NCBI RefSeq assembly: GCF_004514475.2
Contig: NZ_MYFO02000004.1
Location: forward strand, 496,001 to 560,000
Length of the DNA: 64,000 nucleotides
Direction: 5' to 3'
Source of the DNA: Paenibacillus athensensis
GTDB taxonomy: Bacteria; Bacillota; Bacilli; Paenibacillales; NBRC-103111
Part shown: positions 1 through 10,700 of the stretch, in pieces
Numbering within the stretch: position 1 is the stretch's first letter
Layout: each line of letters opens with the position of its first letter
Position numbers and translations under genes: made by a program
Notes under the pieces: generated by a model
The model's database searches: none
Told to the model about the DNA's origin: nothing
The model's input: the letters and a program-made list of their open reading frames with translations, nothing else

Positions 1-34
1 ATACTAGAAATATAGGCACAATAGGGAGGCTTGA

Positions 35-475
35 ATGATGAAAGACAAAGAGACGAAGCGTTGGACGACATACGAACCGTTTTACGTGGAGCTGAACGAC
101 AAGAAGGTAGCCGACATTGTCATAACGAATCATGCGGTTGAGCGTTGGACGAGCCGGATCAGCTCCGAAGACGGCACGTTCGAGGCGATTTCCGCTTACT
201 TGTGGAGCCGTCTGAAGGACGGGCGGATTGCGCCGTACTACCAAAGCGAGCAGGATGTGTATCTCGTTGACGGCGATGTGGTCGTTGTGGCCGATTTTGC
301 CGTGCTGGAGCGCGAGACGGACATTGCGGGCAATCCGCTGCACAAGATGATTGTCATTACGTTTCTCGGCAAGCTGTCCGAGACGATCGAGCTGCGCGAC
401 CTGCGCTCGTATTACGCCTGGCTGCGCCATTCCCGGCGCATGACGCTGGTGAAAAATTCGCGCAAGCGCCGCTAG
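35..475 (+). CDS. Conserved small protein of unknown function
   Basis: The gene encodes a 146-residue soluble protein that I do not recognise. GGGAGG at 24-29 sits 5 to 8 bases before tandem ATG codons at 35 and 38, so translation from either is well supported. The sequence is mixed alpha/beta, with a central beta-rich stretch (VYLVDGDVVVVADFAVLE) and a strongly basic C-terminus (RRMTLVKNSRKRR). That tail could bind nucleic acid, but this is only a guess. There is no signal peptide, membrane segment or metal motif. It stands alone before an intergenic gap of about 200 bases; its upstream neighbour lies outside the window. Confidence 0.8.
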   Translation: MMKDKETKRWTTYEPFYVELNDKKVADIVITNHAVERWTSRISSEDGTFEAISAYLWSRLKDGRIAPYYQSEQDVYLVDGDVVVVADFAVLERETDIAGNPLHKMIVITFLGKLSETIELRDLRSYYAWLRHSRRMTLVKNSRKRR

Positions 476-630
476 GCGCGATTGCGGTGTGCAGGCGGGG
501 GAGCGGTCTTTCGTGCGACGCCTTGTTTGCTATAGTGAACCATATATTTAGTATAGTATGAAAGACGCACGGTTTCCAGCGTCATTTAAAATTTGAAAAG
601 TTTTGGAATATTCGAAAGGTGGTGTGTTAC

Positions 631-658
631 AATTGCGTGCAAGCGCAATTTTTTTATT
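631..658 (+). terminator. Hairpin with T-tract upstream of the HExxH gene
   Basis: AATTGCG (631-637) and CGCAATT (644-650) form a perfect 7-bp stem with a 6-base loop, followed at once by a T-rich run. It resembles an intrinsic terminator. It ends only a few bases before the ribosome binding site at 662-668 of the next gene. It could therefore end transcripts from upstream or act as an attenuator in a short leader. Confidence 0.5.
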
Positions 659-677
659 TTCGGGGAGGCTCTGATGA

Positions 678-2084
678 ATGTCGGATTCATATCTGAGGAC
701 GTTGCTGGGGCAGTACGGTTTTACGAATTTTTTTTCACTGGATGTTATTGAAAATAACCCCAATTTTATTTTTTACACCGAAGTTCATGAATATATGCAT
801 ACGAGACTTACGCTGACAACTCCATATGGATTCTATGTTTATTTGCTGAATGCGTGCGAGAAGTACGATGATACTTATGCGAAATTCAGGCTTGATTTAG
901 TGGATAAAATGAGGTTTGTACAAGAAGCTTTTGCGACTTTCCATGAGATGTGTTATTTGCACATCAAAGAAGGGAAGGAACAATTTTCACATGAAGTAGG
1001 TCGATTAAAATCGCGGAACAAGGAATATTACTCGTATTACGAAAGTTTGGCTTTTCTTCTGGATGACTGCGGTGTTGAAGAAGCTGCGGCGGTGTCGGCT
1101 TGGATTGCAAATCTGTCGATGAATGTGGCTGTTGTCAATATACCCGTCCATCACAAAGAGCGGAAAAAATGGCTAAGTCATTCCGAGAATGCCCAACGTT
1201 ACCTTCCCAACAGCAGATTCAAGAAAATTTGCAAAATGATGAAAAAGGTTTTGGCGAAGGAGCCCGACGCAACGGAGCAGTTTGCCAAATGGTTCGCCGA
1301 CTATAATGAAACGTTTACGGATTTTCAATATGACGATACAAGCATCAATAAAATAAAGTCGTTTGTATTGCAGCTTTATGCTGAATCCGCTCAGCTCGAT
1401 CCCATCAAGGCTATCATTTCGACCATGTATAATTTTAATTTATCCAAATACGATACATTTCTGTCGCATCCTACCTTGCTTAACAAACAGCCTGATCTTT
1501 CTTCCTATACAGCGGAACCAAACTGGTTGTCATTATTCGGGCAATCTGTTGACGCTCGCATCACATTTATTTCGTTATTTTCTATCATTAAACAGGGGGT
1601 TACTGCTTTCCATGTTTCTCATATTGTTCATAATAAAGTGGCGTCGTATGTTTCATATGTAGAAGACGACAAGCTGGCACAGCTATTGATGCAAAAACCG
1701 AATACTCTCGTATTGTTGGGGCAAAAGGCTCGTGCCTATCAATTTTATCAAACATATGCGTTGGAGCATGCTTATCAATTTATTGATCACGCGTTGGTGG
1801 ACAGCGTAGCTTATATCAATCAACATTTTGCCGGAGGAAGATTCAGGGTTTTTAACTATCAGAATCGCTTTTCCGTGTTGCTCCTTTCCGACGGTAAATT
1901 AAAAGTATTGCAGCCTGTATCGATCCACGCCATTGATCAAATTCGCGAGGCATGCCGGAGCGGCTTTTTACAGTTAGCCGAAGCGGAAAAAAATGACTTG
2001 GAGTTTGATCCTTTCTTAATCAAAAATGCGCAAGACAAAAGAGAACTGGACGTCATCGTGAGTCTGCTTTTTTTTAATTGGTGA
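678..2084 (+). CDS. AT-rich orphan protein with HExxH motif, putative zinc metallopeptidase
   Basis: This 468-residue protein belongs to no family I recognise. HEYMH at residues 37-41 fits the HExxH zinc-binding signature. E83 in the context QEAFATFHE lies 42 residues further on and could be the third, glutamate ligand of a gluzincin-type site. There is no signal peptide and no clear membrane helix, so it is probably cytoplasmic. GGGGAGG at 662-668 supports ATG 678; the ATG at 674 is out of frame. Base composition is clearly more AT-rich than the flanking genes and codon use differs, which suggests horizontal acquisition. An XRE regulator follows about 180 bases downstream on the same strand, recalling regulator/metalloprotease pairs of mobile elements. 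The peptidase role is inference from the motif alone. Confidence 0.6.
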   Translation: MSDSYLRTLLGQYGFTNFFSLDVIENNPNFIFYTEVHEYMHTRLTLTTPYGFYVYLLNACEKYDDTYAKFRLDLVDKMRFVQEAFATFHEMCYLHIKEGKEQFSHEVGRLKSRNKEYYSYYESLAFLLDDCGVEEAAAVSAWIANLSMNVAVVNIPVHHKERKKWLSHSENAQRYLPNSRFKKICKMMKKVLAKEPDATEQFAKWFADYNETFTDFQYDDTSINKIKSFVLQLYAESAQLDPIKAIISTMYNFNLSKYDTFLSHPTLLNKQPDLSSYTAEPNWLSLFGQSVDARITFISLFSIIKQGVTAFHVSHIVHNKVASYVSYVEDDKLAQLLMQKPNTLVLLGQKARAYQFYQTYALEHAYQFIDHALVDSVAYINQHFAGGRFRVFNYQNRFSVLLLSDGKLKVLQPVSIHAIDQIREACRSGFLQLAEAEKNDLEFDPFLIKNAQDKRELDVIVSLLFFNW

Positions 2085-2163
2085 TGATGTTTAGTGCATT
2101 GGAGCTGTGAGCAATCGGTTTTAGGGGTTACAGGCTACGTCGCTGTTTACTTTTTTTCAATCA

Positions 2164-2191
2164 TTGTTTACAATTCATTCTATAGTATACA
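2164..2191 (+). promoter_or_regulatory. Candidate promoter of the XRE gene
   Basis: TTGTTT (2164-2169) and TATACA (2186-2191) are spaced by 16 bases in an AT-rich stretch 70-100 bases before the XRE start. The heptamer TGTTTAC occurs twice nearby (about 2143 and 2165) and could be part of an autoregulatory operator. Matches are moderate. Confidence 0.35.
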
Positions 2192-2261
2192 CAATCATTA
2201 ACCTTATCGTGTGTTCCCTTCTATCTCGCACAAAACTAGACTTGATGTGAGGTGATGCTTT

Positions 2262-2603
2262 TTGGAAGATACGAAGAAGCGGCTGGGCCGGAAGGTCAAG
2301 GAGCTGCGGCTCAAGCTGGGCTTGACCCAAGAAGAGCTGGCTGAGCGGGCCGACCTGCATCATAACTATATCGGACTGATCGAACATGGCAAAAAAAACG
2401 TCACGCTTCACGTGCTGCAGCGCGTTGCCAGCGGCTTGCGGGTCGAACCGGGCCATCTGTTCCAGTTCGAGCAGGAGGAGCTGCCGCTGCCGCTCGTCCA
2501 GCTGCAGGCGCTTTTGCAGCATCAATCGGAAGAAGATTTGGTTTTCCTGCTGGCGCATATCGAGCATATGCTGAAATGGCGCGTTGCGGCGGGCAAATCT
2601 TGA
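2262..2603 (+). CDS. XRE-family HTH transcriptional regulator
   Basis: The 113-residue protein begins at TTG 2262, supported by GAGGTGA at 2249-2255 six bases upstream; no good ATG exists in this frame. Residues about 8-62 form a Cro/C1-type helix-turn-helix (RKVKELRLKLGLTQEELAER ... YIGLIEHGKKNVTL), typical of XRE regulators. The C-terminal 45 residues are a Leu/Gln-rich helical tail that may mediate dimerisation. It follows the AT-rich HExxH gene on the same strand and precedes an MFS transporter, so it may control either. Its own targets cannot be read from sequence. The HTH assignment is firm. Confidence 0.85.
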   Translation: MEDTKKRLGRKVKELRLKLGLTQEELAERADLHHNYIGLIEHGKKNVTLHVLQRVASGLRVEPGHLFQFEQEELPLPLVQLQALLQHQSEEDLVFLLAHIEHMLKWRVAAGKS

Positions 2604-2752
2604 TATACGCAGGACAATAAGCCGACAGGAGCTGGTAAAATGCCCACAACGCGACCTCCCTGCTAATCGTTAGCGTTTTGCGGTTCGCGTGCGCCTCCGG
2701 GCGTTGGATGCAAGCTGATCAAGCCGTCATCCAAACGAAGGGGAGCATTAAC

Positions 2753-3952
2753 ATGCGAATATCAAGCAATGTATGGAAGCTGTATGCTCAGCGTTTTTTT
2801 TCAAGCCTGATTCCGGCTTATGTCATCGAGCGCCTGTATTGGGAGCAACGAGGCATGACCGTGGAGATGGTCGTGTATACAGAAATCATTTATGCCGTGA
2901 CGATTGTGCTGCTGGAGGTGCCGACGGGCATTCTTGCCGATCGGCTCAGCCGCAAGGCGCTTATCGTGGCTGGGGCGGCGATGGGCTGCTGCGAGTTCGC
3001 GCTGCTGCTGGGAGCCTCGCAGTTTTGGCATTTTGCACTTGTTGTGTTTCTGGCCGGAATCGGCCGCTCGGCTGCCAGCGGCTCGGAGAACGCCCTGTTG
3101 TATGAAACGCTGGCGCAGCTTGGCAAGCCGGAGGCATTCGAAAAGCAGCTCGGCCGCTTGAATGCCTTTGATTTGGCCGGAACGATGCTGGCTGCGCTTT
3201 GTGGCGGGCTGCTCGCCGCGCGATTCCCGCTTGCGCTCAATTACTGGCTGTCGCTCGGCAGCGCCGTTGTATCGCTTGCGTTCGCCTGCTGGCTGACCGA
3301 GCCAGCGGCTGCGGCGGATCGCGAAGAGCCGGGAGAAGCTGCTGCGGAGGCGGCGCTGATGCCGGTGCGCGAATATGTAAGGGCGTCGCTGCTTTTTTTC
3401 CGCAACAGACCTGGGGTCCGATTTGTGCTGCTGGCGGGGATGCTGCTGGGTGCGTCCATCAGCTTTATCGATGAATTCTGGCAGCTGTACGTCGGAAAGC
3501 TGGGCGTGCCGGTCGGTGCTTTTGGCCTCGTCTCGACCTGCCTGTTCCTGCTGCGTATGCCGGGCAGCCTGCTTGCCTACAAGCTGAAGGGACGCTTCAG
3601 CAGCAAGGGGCTGCTGGCTTCCGCTTATGCGGCGTTTGCCGTCGGCTTCGCTTGTATGGCTTGGCTGGGCGGCTGGGGCGGTTTGGCGGCAATGGCGCTG
3701 GTCTGTTTGTTCGCAGGCATCGTCGAGCCGCTGTGCGCCGGCTACTTGCATCATCGCATCGATTCGTCGATGCGGGCTACGCTCGATTCGTTCCAATCGC
3801 TGGGCGTGGGGGCTGCAACCAGCCTGGTCGGACTGGGCTTCGGTTATTTCTCGTCGCAGGTGGATGTGAGCGGAGGATATGGCTTTCTAGCGGTCGTTTG
3901 CGCAGCGTTTTTCCTGTATACTGCAGGGGTTCCGCGCAAGGTGACGGAATAG
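2753..3952 (+). CDS. MFS family transporter (putative drug/metabolite exporter)
   Basis: The protein of about 399 residues has roughly twelve hydrophobic segments and the MFS loop 2-3 signature (PTGILADRLSRKALIVAGA at about residues 55-73). A charged central loop (PAAAADREEPGEAAAEAA) separates the two six-helix halves. I place the start at ATG 2753 because AAGGGGAG at 2738-2745 lies 7 bases upstream; an in-frame ATG at 2678 lacks a ribosome binding site and would add 25 non-hydrophobic residues. It likely exports small molecules by proton antiport, but the substrate is unknown. About 150 non-coding bases separate it from the XRE gene, which is a plausible local regulator. Confidence 0.85.
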   Translation: MRISSNVWKLYAQRFFSSLIPAYVIERLYWEQRGMTVEMVVYTEIIYAVTIVLLEVPTGILADRLSRKALIVAGAAMGCCEFALLLGASQFWHFALVVFLAGIGRSAASGSENALLYETLAQLGKPEAFEKQLGRLNAFDLAGTMLAALCGGLLAARFPLALNYWLSLGSAVVSLAFACWLTEPAAAADREEPGEAAAEAALMPVREYVRASLLFFRNRPGVRFVLLAGMLLGASISFIDEFWQLYVGKLGVPVGAFGLVSTCLFLLRMPGSLLAYKLKGRFSSKGLLASAYAAFAVGFACMAWLGGWGGLAAMALVCLFAGIVEPLCAGYLHHRIDSSMRATLDSFQSLGVGAATSLVGLGFGYFSSQVDVSGGYGFLAVVCAAFFLYTAGVPRKVTE

Positions 3953-4037
3953 CGAAGCAAATAGGCTGTTTGTCGGGAAAACCGGCAAGCGGCCTTTTTC
4001 GTTTGTCCGGCTGGGGCTGCTAGCGGAGTTGATGCAC

Positions 4038-4062
4038 AATGCAAACTTTGCATTAATTGCAT
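4038..4062. promoter_or_regulatory. Perfect palindrome AATGCAAA-C-TTTGCATT plus extra half-site
   Basis: Bases 4038-4054 form an 8-bp inverted repeat with a single central base. A further AATTGCAT lies at 4055-4062. The same ATTGCA/TGCAAT half-site recurs around the glucanase promoter at 4376-4419. This suggests an operator for an unidentified DNA-binding protein in the 790-base gap between the MFS gene and the GH16 gene. Confidence 0.4.
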
Positions 4063-4404
4063 AAATGGATATTTGAACAAAGGTTAATAGCTGCGTGTTT
4101 AGCGTTATCAAGCAAGTTCAGGTCTGTAAAGCGTGGTTTTTTCCCTGGAAGCTTGAGATGTTTTGCACGACTATGCTTGCATGCGCTTTAGCTTGTTCGC
4201 GTGCCGGTCAAGCATGGCGAACTGTGACTTCCGTTATAGAAAAACTAGATTTGACGCGGTTTAAGGAAACGATTTACAAAAAATACAGCGCTGTCCTCCC
4301 CTGATGTTCGACGGTTCATCGGGAGCAGGGAAGCCGGTCAGATGACGTGTGACGCCAAGTGAAAACGAGATTTCGTGCAATTGATGCAATTTAATGCAAA
4401 ACTA

Positions 4405-4433
4405 TTGACATAATTGCATCGCGGGTTTACATT
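4405..4433 (+). promoter_or_regulatory. SigA-type promoter of the GH16 gene
   Basis: TTGACA (4405-4410) and TACATT (4428-4433) are separated by exactly 17 bases. Four TGCAAT/ATTGCA-type motifs (4376-4381, 4385-4390, 4393-4400, 4413-4419) surround or lie inside this promoter. Transcription from here would give a leader of about 300 bases before ATG 4742. Confidence 0.65.
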
Positions 4434-4473
4434 AAGAATATGCAGTGGCAAATTCGCTTTTATTTGTTTTACG

Positions 4474-4487
4474 TGATAACGCTTTCT
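4474..4487. promoter_or_regulatory. cre-like operator (CcpA site) downstream of the GH16 promoter
   Basis: Read on the minus strand the site is AGAAAGCGTTATCA, which matches 13 of 14 positions of the cre consensus TGWAANCGNTNWCA. It lies about 35 bases past the expected transcription start, where CcpA can act as a roadblock. Similar sites precede the other two glucanases. Confidence 0.6.
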
Positions 4488-4510
4488 TTTTTGAAGGTTG
4501 GAAGACAGGG

Positions 4511-4543
4511 AGGTGCAGACGAGCATAAAGCAGGTGCAGACGA
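4511..4543 (+). repeat. 12-bp direct repeat spaced by two helical turns in the GH16 leader
   Basis: AGGTGCAGACGA occurs at 4511-4522 and again at 4532-4543, with starts 21 bases apart. The spacing fits two protein-binding sites on one DNA face or paired sites in leader RNA. No function is known. The remainder of 4544-4741 is leader with no other gene seen. Confidence 0.5.
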
Positions 4544-4741
4544 TTCCCCATCACAAGAGTCGCGCGATGCAGTGTTTGAATGCAGGCCGGCAAGTTGGTG
4601 ACGCGCGGTTCGGCGGCGTTTTTGTTTTATCGTTATGATACCGTTTTCAAAGAGCGAGAGGGGCGCGAAGGAGCGCCGTTTTGCAGTCGGAGCCGGTTGG
4701 TTGGCATCAAGATCAGCATGCATAAAGGAGAGAAAAGCATT

Positions 4742-7700
4742 ATGTTTCGAAAACTACAGATAACGTTAATTGTTGCACTTTTGCTTAATTTGTTATCCGG
4801 TTTGACTGCGATGGGACAAGCCACGCAAACGCAGGAGATTGCAGCCGAACCGGCTGCGGCTCCGGTGCCGGGGGCGTCTGCAGCGGTTAATTTGGCCGAC
4901 GCCGCCGCTCATTGGGCGGCCAAGCCGATTGCGCGCTGGGTGCAAGCAGGCATTGTGTCGGGCTATGACGACGGCTTGTTTCATCCGGATGCGGCAGTGA
5001 CGCGGGCGCAGTTTGCTGTCATGGTCAACGGGCTGTTCGGCTTCACGCAAGCGGATGCCTCGGCTCCTGCCGATGTGCCGGCCGGGGCCTGGTACGCCGC
5101 AGCGATGCTGCAGGCGAAGAAAGCCGGCTATATGCAGGGGTATCCGGACAATACGATGCACCCGAACGATCCGGTCAGCCGACAGGATGCGGCAGTGATG
5201 CTGTCGCGGCTGTTGCGGCTGGGTGGAAGCGGCGTTGCGGATATTGTTTTCACCGACGCGGCGGCGATTGCCGATTATGCGCAGGACGCCATTCAAGCGA
5301 TGGCGGGCAAGGGGTATTTGTCGGGTTATAGCGACGGAAGCATGCAGCCGCGCAAAGCGCTGACGCGTGCCGAAATCGCCACGCTGCTGGACAATATGAT
5401 CGGGCGGTACGTCAGCGAGCGCGGCTCGTTCGCTTCGGCCGGAGGGCAGGGCAGCGTGATTCTCAACGCGCCGGGTCTAAGCTTGAGCGATCAGGTCGTC
5501 GCGGGCAATCTGTTTGTGACCGGCCGCGTTGGCGAAGGCGACGCCACACTGGACAACGTCATTGTCAAAGGCACGACGATTGTCGCCGGCGGCGGCAAAA
5601 ACAGCATACACGTAAACAATTCGATTCTCGGCAAAACCATCATCGACAAGTCGGACGGCGCGGTCCGGGTCGTTGCATCGGGCAGCGGCAGCATCGGTGA
5701 GACGCACGTCCAGTCGAGCGCGGTGCTTGTCGAGCAAGGCGTGGATGGCGGCTCCGGCTTTACGGACGTGATCGTCGATTCGACGGAAGCGGGCGGCGCG
5801 TCCGTGGAGTTGGCCGGCAGCTTCGGCAAGGTGCGGGTCGAAGGCAGCGGTCATACGCTGAATCTGTCCGCAGGCAGCGCCGAGCAGCTCGCGCTGAACG
5901 CCAAGACGGATGTGACGATTGGCGGCGCCGCCACCGTCAAGCAGCTGCAGATTGGTGCGGGCGGCAGCGGCAGCAAGCTGAGCATCACGGGCAATCTGGG
6001 CAGCGCTGACATTCAGGCGGATGCAGTGACGCTGAACAATCAAACGGTCCGCAAGGGCCAAGCAGTCAACGTCAAAGACGGCGCAGTTGGCGCCGGCAGC
6101 GACGCGGGTGTGGCCGGCGGCTTTTTCGGCGGCGGTGGAGGCGGAGGCGGTGCGGGCGCGTCGAATCCGCGCAATGTGGATGTCATCGGCGACGGCGATT
6201 TCTCCGCCGGACTCGGCGGCTGGAAGGCTTCGTGGGGCAATGACGAAACCGGCCTTTCGACAGGCACGCTATCAACCGAGCAGGGCCAGATGAAAGTCAG
6301 CCTGCAAGCGGTCGGCAGCTCAGCGCAAAGCGCGCTGGTGTATCGCGACGGCTTGACGCTGAGCAGCGGCACCGTGTACACGGTCAGCTTCAAGGCCCGC
6401 GCAACCGCGAGCCGCAAGATCAACGTCGCTGTCAGCGACGGCGTGAAGGATGTCGCTACGTTGCGTAGCTTCGTGTTGACCTCCGATTTGCAGACGTATT
6501 CGTATTCATTTACGATGCAGGAAATTTCGTCGGCCACAGGCAAGCTGACGTTCCAGCTCGGGACGATCAGCGGCGGTACGAATGCGCCGGTCGACGTGTT
6601 TTTCGACGATGTGCAGCTGACGGCGGTGCAGGGCGCAATTGTCGATAAAACGGCGCTGAACGCCAAGCTGGCGCAAGCCGACGGGCTGCTCGAAAGCGAA
6701 TATACGGCCGTGAGCTGGTCGATTTTGCAAAATGCGCTGATCACGGCCAGAGAAGCGGGCTTTTCCAACACCGCGACCAAGCAGCAGGTCGACCAAGCGG
6801 TGCTGGCGCTGACCCGGGCCATCGACGGACTCGTGAAGGTTCAGCGGTCGGCCGGTTTGACGGACATCGTCTTCACCGACGGGGGAGGCAGCGCGCTGCC
6901 TTACGAGCTGACGCCAGGCTTCCGCGCGGACCGTTACAGCTATGTGCTGGGCGTGCGCAGCGGCACGGCCACGGTGCTGCTCGATCCCAAGCTGGCGCCG
7001 AACAATACGGTGACGGCAGTTACCGGAGCGAGCGCTTCCGGCGGCAAATACGCCGCAGCCGTGCAAGCGGGCACGAACGAGGTGACGTTCGAGGTTGCGC
7101 AGCCGGGCAAGGTGGCTGCCACGTATCATGTTTATCTGATCAAGGAGCAAAGCGGCAACGTGCGGCGCGATCCGGCGGATTGGCAGCTGGACTGGAACGA
7201 CGAGTTCAACGGCGATCAGGTCGATACGTCCAAATGGAATTTCGTCAATCAGGGCGGCGGCTTCGGTAACCGCGAGCTGGAGTATTACACGCCACGGACG
7301 GAGAATGCCCGCATCGAGCCGCTGGACGATGGCAACAAAGGGCTTGTCATCGAAGCGCGCAAGGAGAAATACAACGGACAGGATTACACATCCGCGAAGC
7401 TGTTTTCGCAAAATAAAGGCGACTGGACGTACGGCAAATTCGAAATCCGTGCCAAGCTGCCGAAATCGCAGGGCATCTGGCCGGCCATCTGGATGATGCC
7501 GACCAACTACGATCTGTACGGCCCGTGGCCGGCGACCGGAGAAATCGACATCATGGAGCTGGTCGGTCACGAGCCGGCGACGGTGTGGGGCACGCTCCAC
7601 TACGGCATGCCGTGGAAATATTCCAACTCGTCCTTCAAGCTGCCAGGTACGATGGATTTTTCGCAGGATTTCCATACGTTTTCGATTGAATGGGAGCCGG

Positions 7701-10700
7701 GCGAAATTCGCTGGTACGTCGACGGTATTTTCTACCAGCGGCAAAACGACTGGTATACGAAGCGCGACGGCGAATCCGCGCCTTATACATGGCCGGCTCC
7801 GTTTGACCGCGATTTCTACATCCAGCTCAACTTGGCTGTAGGCGGCGACTGGCCGCAGTTTCCGGACAACACGACGATTTTCCCGAGCCGGATGACGGTT
7901 GACTATGTGCGGGTGTACAAATTGAAGGATGGCTTGTCTTATGCCGATCCGGGCAACGGGCCTGCTTCGACGATCAATGTGCCGACGCCGCGGCCGGAGA
8001 ACGGTTTGGGCGGTCTCGTATATAACGGCACCTTCGATGAAGGCATTGGCCGGATGCAGTTCTGGAGCTTTAGCGCTGACAATACGGCTCAGGCATCGTA
8101 TTCCGTAGGCACGGCGATTCCAAGCCGCGAGTTCAAAGCGTCGCTGACCAATGGCGGCTCTAGTCCGACTGCGGTCCAATTGACGCAAACCGGCATTCCG
8201 CTGGTCAAAAATCGTCAATACCAGTTGAAGTTCAAGGCGCGTGCCAGCGAAAACGGCACTGCGCTGCAGGCGAATGTGTTCAAGGGCGCGACAAGCTATT
8301 CGGGCGTGCAGACGTTCCCGCTCAGCGCCGATATGCAGACGTATTCCTACATTTTCATCATGACCGGCGACAACGAAAACAATGCCCAGCTCGCATTCAA
8401 TCTGGGACAAAACACCGGCGACATCTACCTGGATGATGTCAAGCTGACGACGTATTATCCGCCGCAGTATCAGAAGCTGGAGGCGGAGGATTTTGCCAAC
8501 CAGACGGGCTATGCCGTTCAGGACGGCGCGATTGCGCCGACGGCAGGAGACAGCAGCTGGGTGCAGTACAATGCGACGATCCCGGCCGAGGGCGATTATA
8601 TGATCGCTTACCGCGTCGCAACGGCTGGCGATAACGCCAAGCTGACGTTCCAGGGAGCGGGACCGGGGACAAGAACGATTCATTTGCCGAATACGGGCGG
8701 CTTGACGCAATGGCAGACGGTGACCGATCTCGTGCATTTGAAAGCGGGCACGCAAACGCTGCTGCTGGCCGGCACGGGCTATCGCCTCGACAGCTTCACG
8801 CTCGGGCAAAACGTCGTGAAAAACGGCAGCCTCGACAGCGGCACCGATCAGTGGGACCTGTGGACGCAAAACGCTGGAGGTACGGTGCTGTCAACCGTGC
8901 AGGGCCAGACGAAGCTGGCGATTACGGCAGAAGGCGACGATTTCTGGGGTACGCAGTTCAGCCAGTTGAACGTCCCGCTGTATAAAGGCAAAACGTACCG
9001 CGTCTCGTTTGAAGCGCGTTCGACGGTCAATCGCAAGCTGCGTCTGACCATCGACGATCCGGTAACGAATGGGCCATATGCGTTGTACGATGCGATTTCG
9101 CTGACGCCGCAGCTCAAGACGTACACCTTTGATTTTACGATGACCGGCGCGACGAACCTGGCCAGCCGTATCGACTTTAACCTTGGCAAAATCGGCACGG
9201 CCTCCGGCGTACACGATGTGGTGCTCGATCAGGTGCGCTTTGCGGAAATCCCGGCGATCGAGCAAGCAAGCGGCGTCGCTCCAGCGCTCGTGATCGACGC
9301 TCCGGGCGACATGATTCAAGTGCAGCAAGCCGACGGCTTTACAGCGTTGACGGTTAATCAGGGCGCGCTGAATCCGGCGTTCCAGAGCGGAACGACGGAC
9401 TACACCGTCAAGGTAGCGAGCAACGTCACCAGCATTACGCTGACGCCGACGCTGGCTGCCGACAACACCCTTTCGCTGGTCAGCGGAGCCGTACAAAGCG
9501 GCGGCGATTACACCGCGACGCTGAGCGAAGGCGAAAATGCGATTTCGTTCATTATCGATCAGGCCGGACGGGTGCCTAAGGCGTATATGATCCACGTCAT
9601 CCGTACACCGCTCAATCTGGCCAAGGGCAAGACCGCGACGGCTTCGTCAGGAGCCGGCAATCTGGCCGTCGACGGCGATATGGCGACCCGCTGGGAATCC
9701 GACCACAGCGATCCGCAGACGCTGAACGTCGATCTTGGCGATCTGTACAATCTGTCTTCCGTTACGCTGAACTGGGAAACGTCGCGGGCGACGGCGTACA
9801 CGCTGGAGGTGTCCACGGACAAATCAAGCTGGATCACCGTATACAGCACGACCAACGGTAGCGGACCGACCGATACGATTACGATTCCGGAAATGGTCAC
9901 AGCCCGCTACATCCGCTTGACCGGCACGGAGCGCTTCTCCTTCGGCGGCGTGCGTTACGGCTACTCGCTGTTTGAGCTGGCCGCCAGCGGTGCGCCATAT
10001 GCGACGGCAGCCGACTTCCACGCCTTCAAAGGGGCGCTCGCCGCGACAATTACCGGCGCGGGCGCGCTGATCGAAGCCGACTACACGAGCGATTCGTGGG
10101 CAGCGCTGACGACGGCGCTGTCGGCAGCAAACGCGGCTTACAATCAAGCGGACGCGGCGCAAGCTGCGGTCAATTCCGCTGCGCAGGCTTTGACGAATGC
10201 GATGGCAGCGCTGGTGAAGCTGACGAAGGCCGACGGCTTGACCGCGCTGACGCTCAGTCAGGGCACGCTTTCTCCGCAGTTTGCCAAGGATACGCTGAGC
10301 TATTCGGTCATCGTCAATAACGCTGCAGCCACGCTCGATTTCACGCCGGTGCTCGAAAGCGGCAACGTCTTCGACGCGGTGTACGGAGCTACGGAAACAA
10401 GTCCAGGCGTGTATCAGGCGAATCTCGATACAGCGCATCATACGGTGCAGTTCGTGGTGGCCAAAGCCGGCGCGCAGCTGACCAAGACGTATACGATCAA
10501 CATCGTGCGCTTGTCGGCGACCAATGCGGCGCTCGGCAAGTCGGCAACCTCCTCCTCCGGAACGGCCAGCGCCGCAACAGATGGCAATGCCGGTACGCGG
10601 TGGGAGTCGCTGCAAAGCGATCCGCAGTGGATTTACGTCGATTTGGGCAGCAGCCAGACGATTACGGCCGTGAAGCTGACTTGGGAAACCGCTTCGGCGA

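Noticed and set aside
3953-4320. Small frame at 4095-4304 as a gene
   Set aside because: No ribosome binding site, odd Cys/Trp composition, lies in a region of operators.
6506-8869. Long open frame (787 codons) antisense to the GH16 gene
   Set aside because: Arg/His-rich shadow frame produced by codon bias of the real gene; no start signals and no domain.
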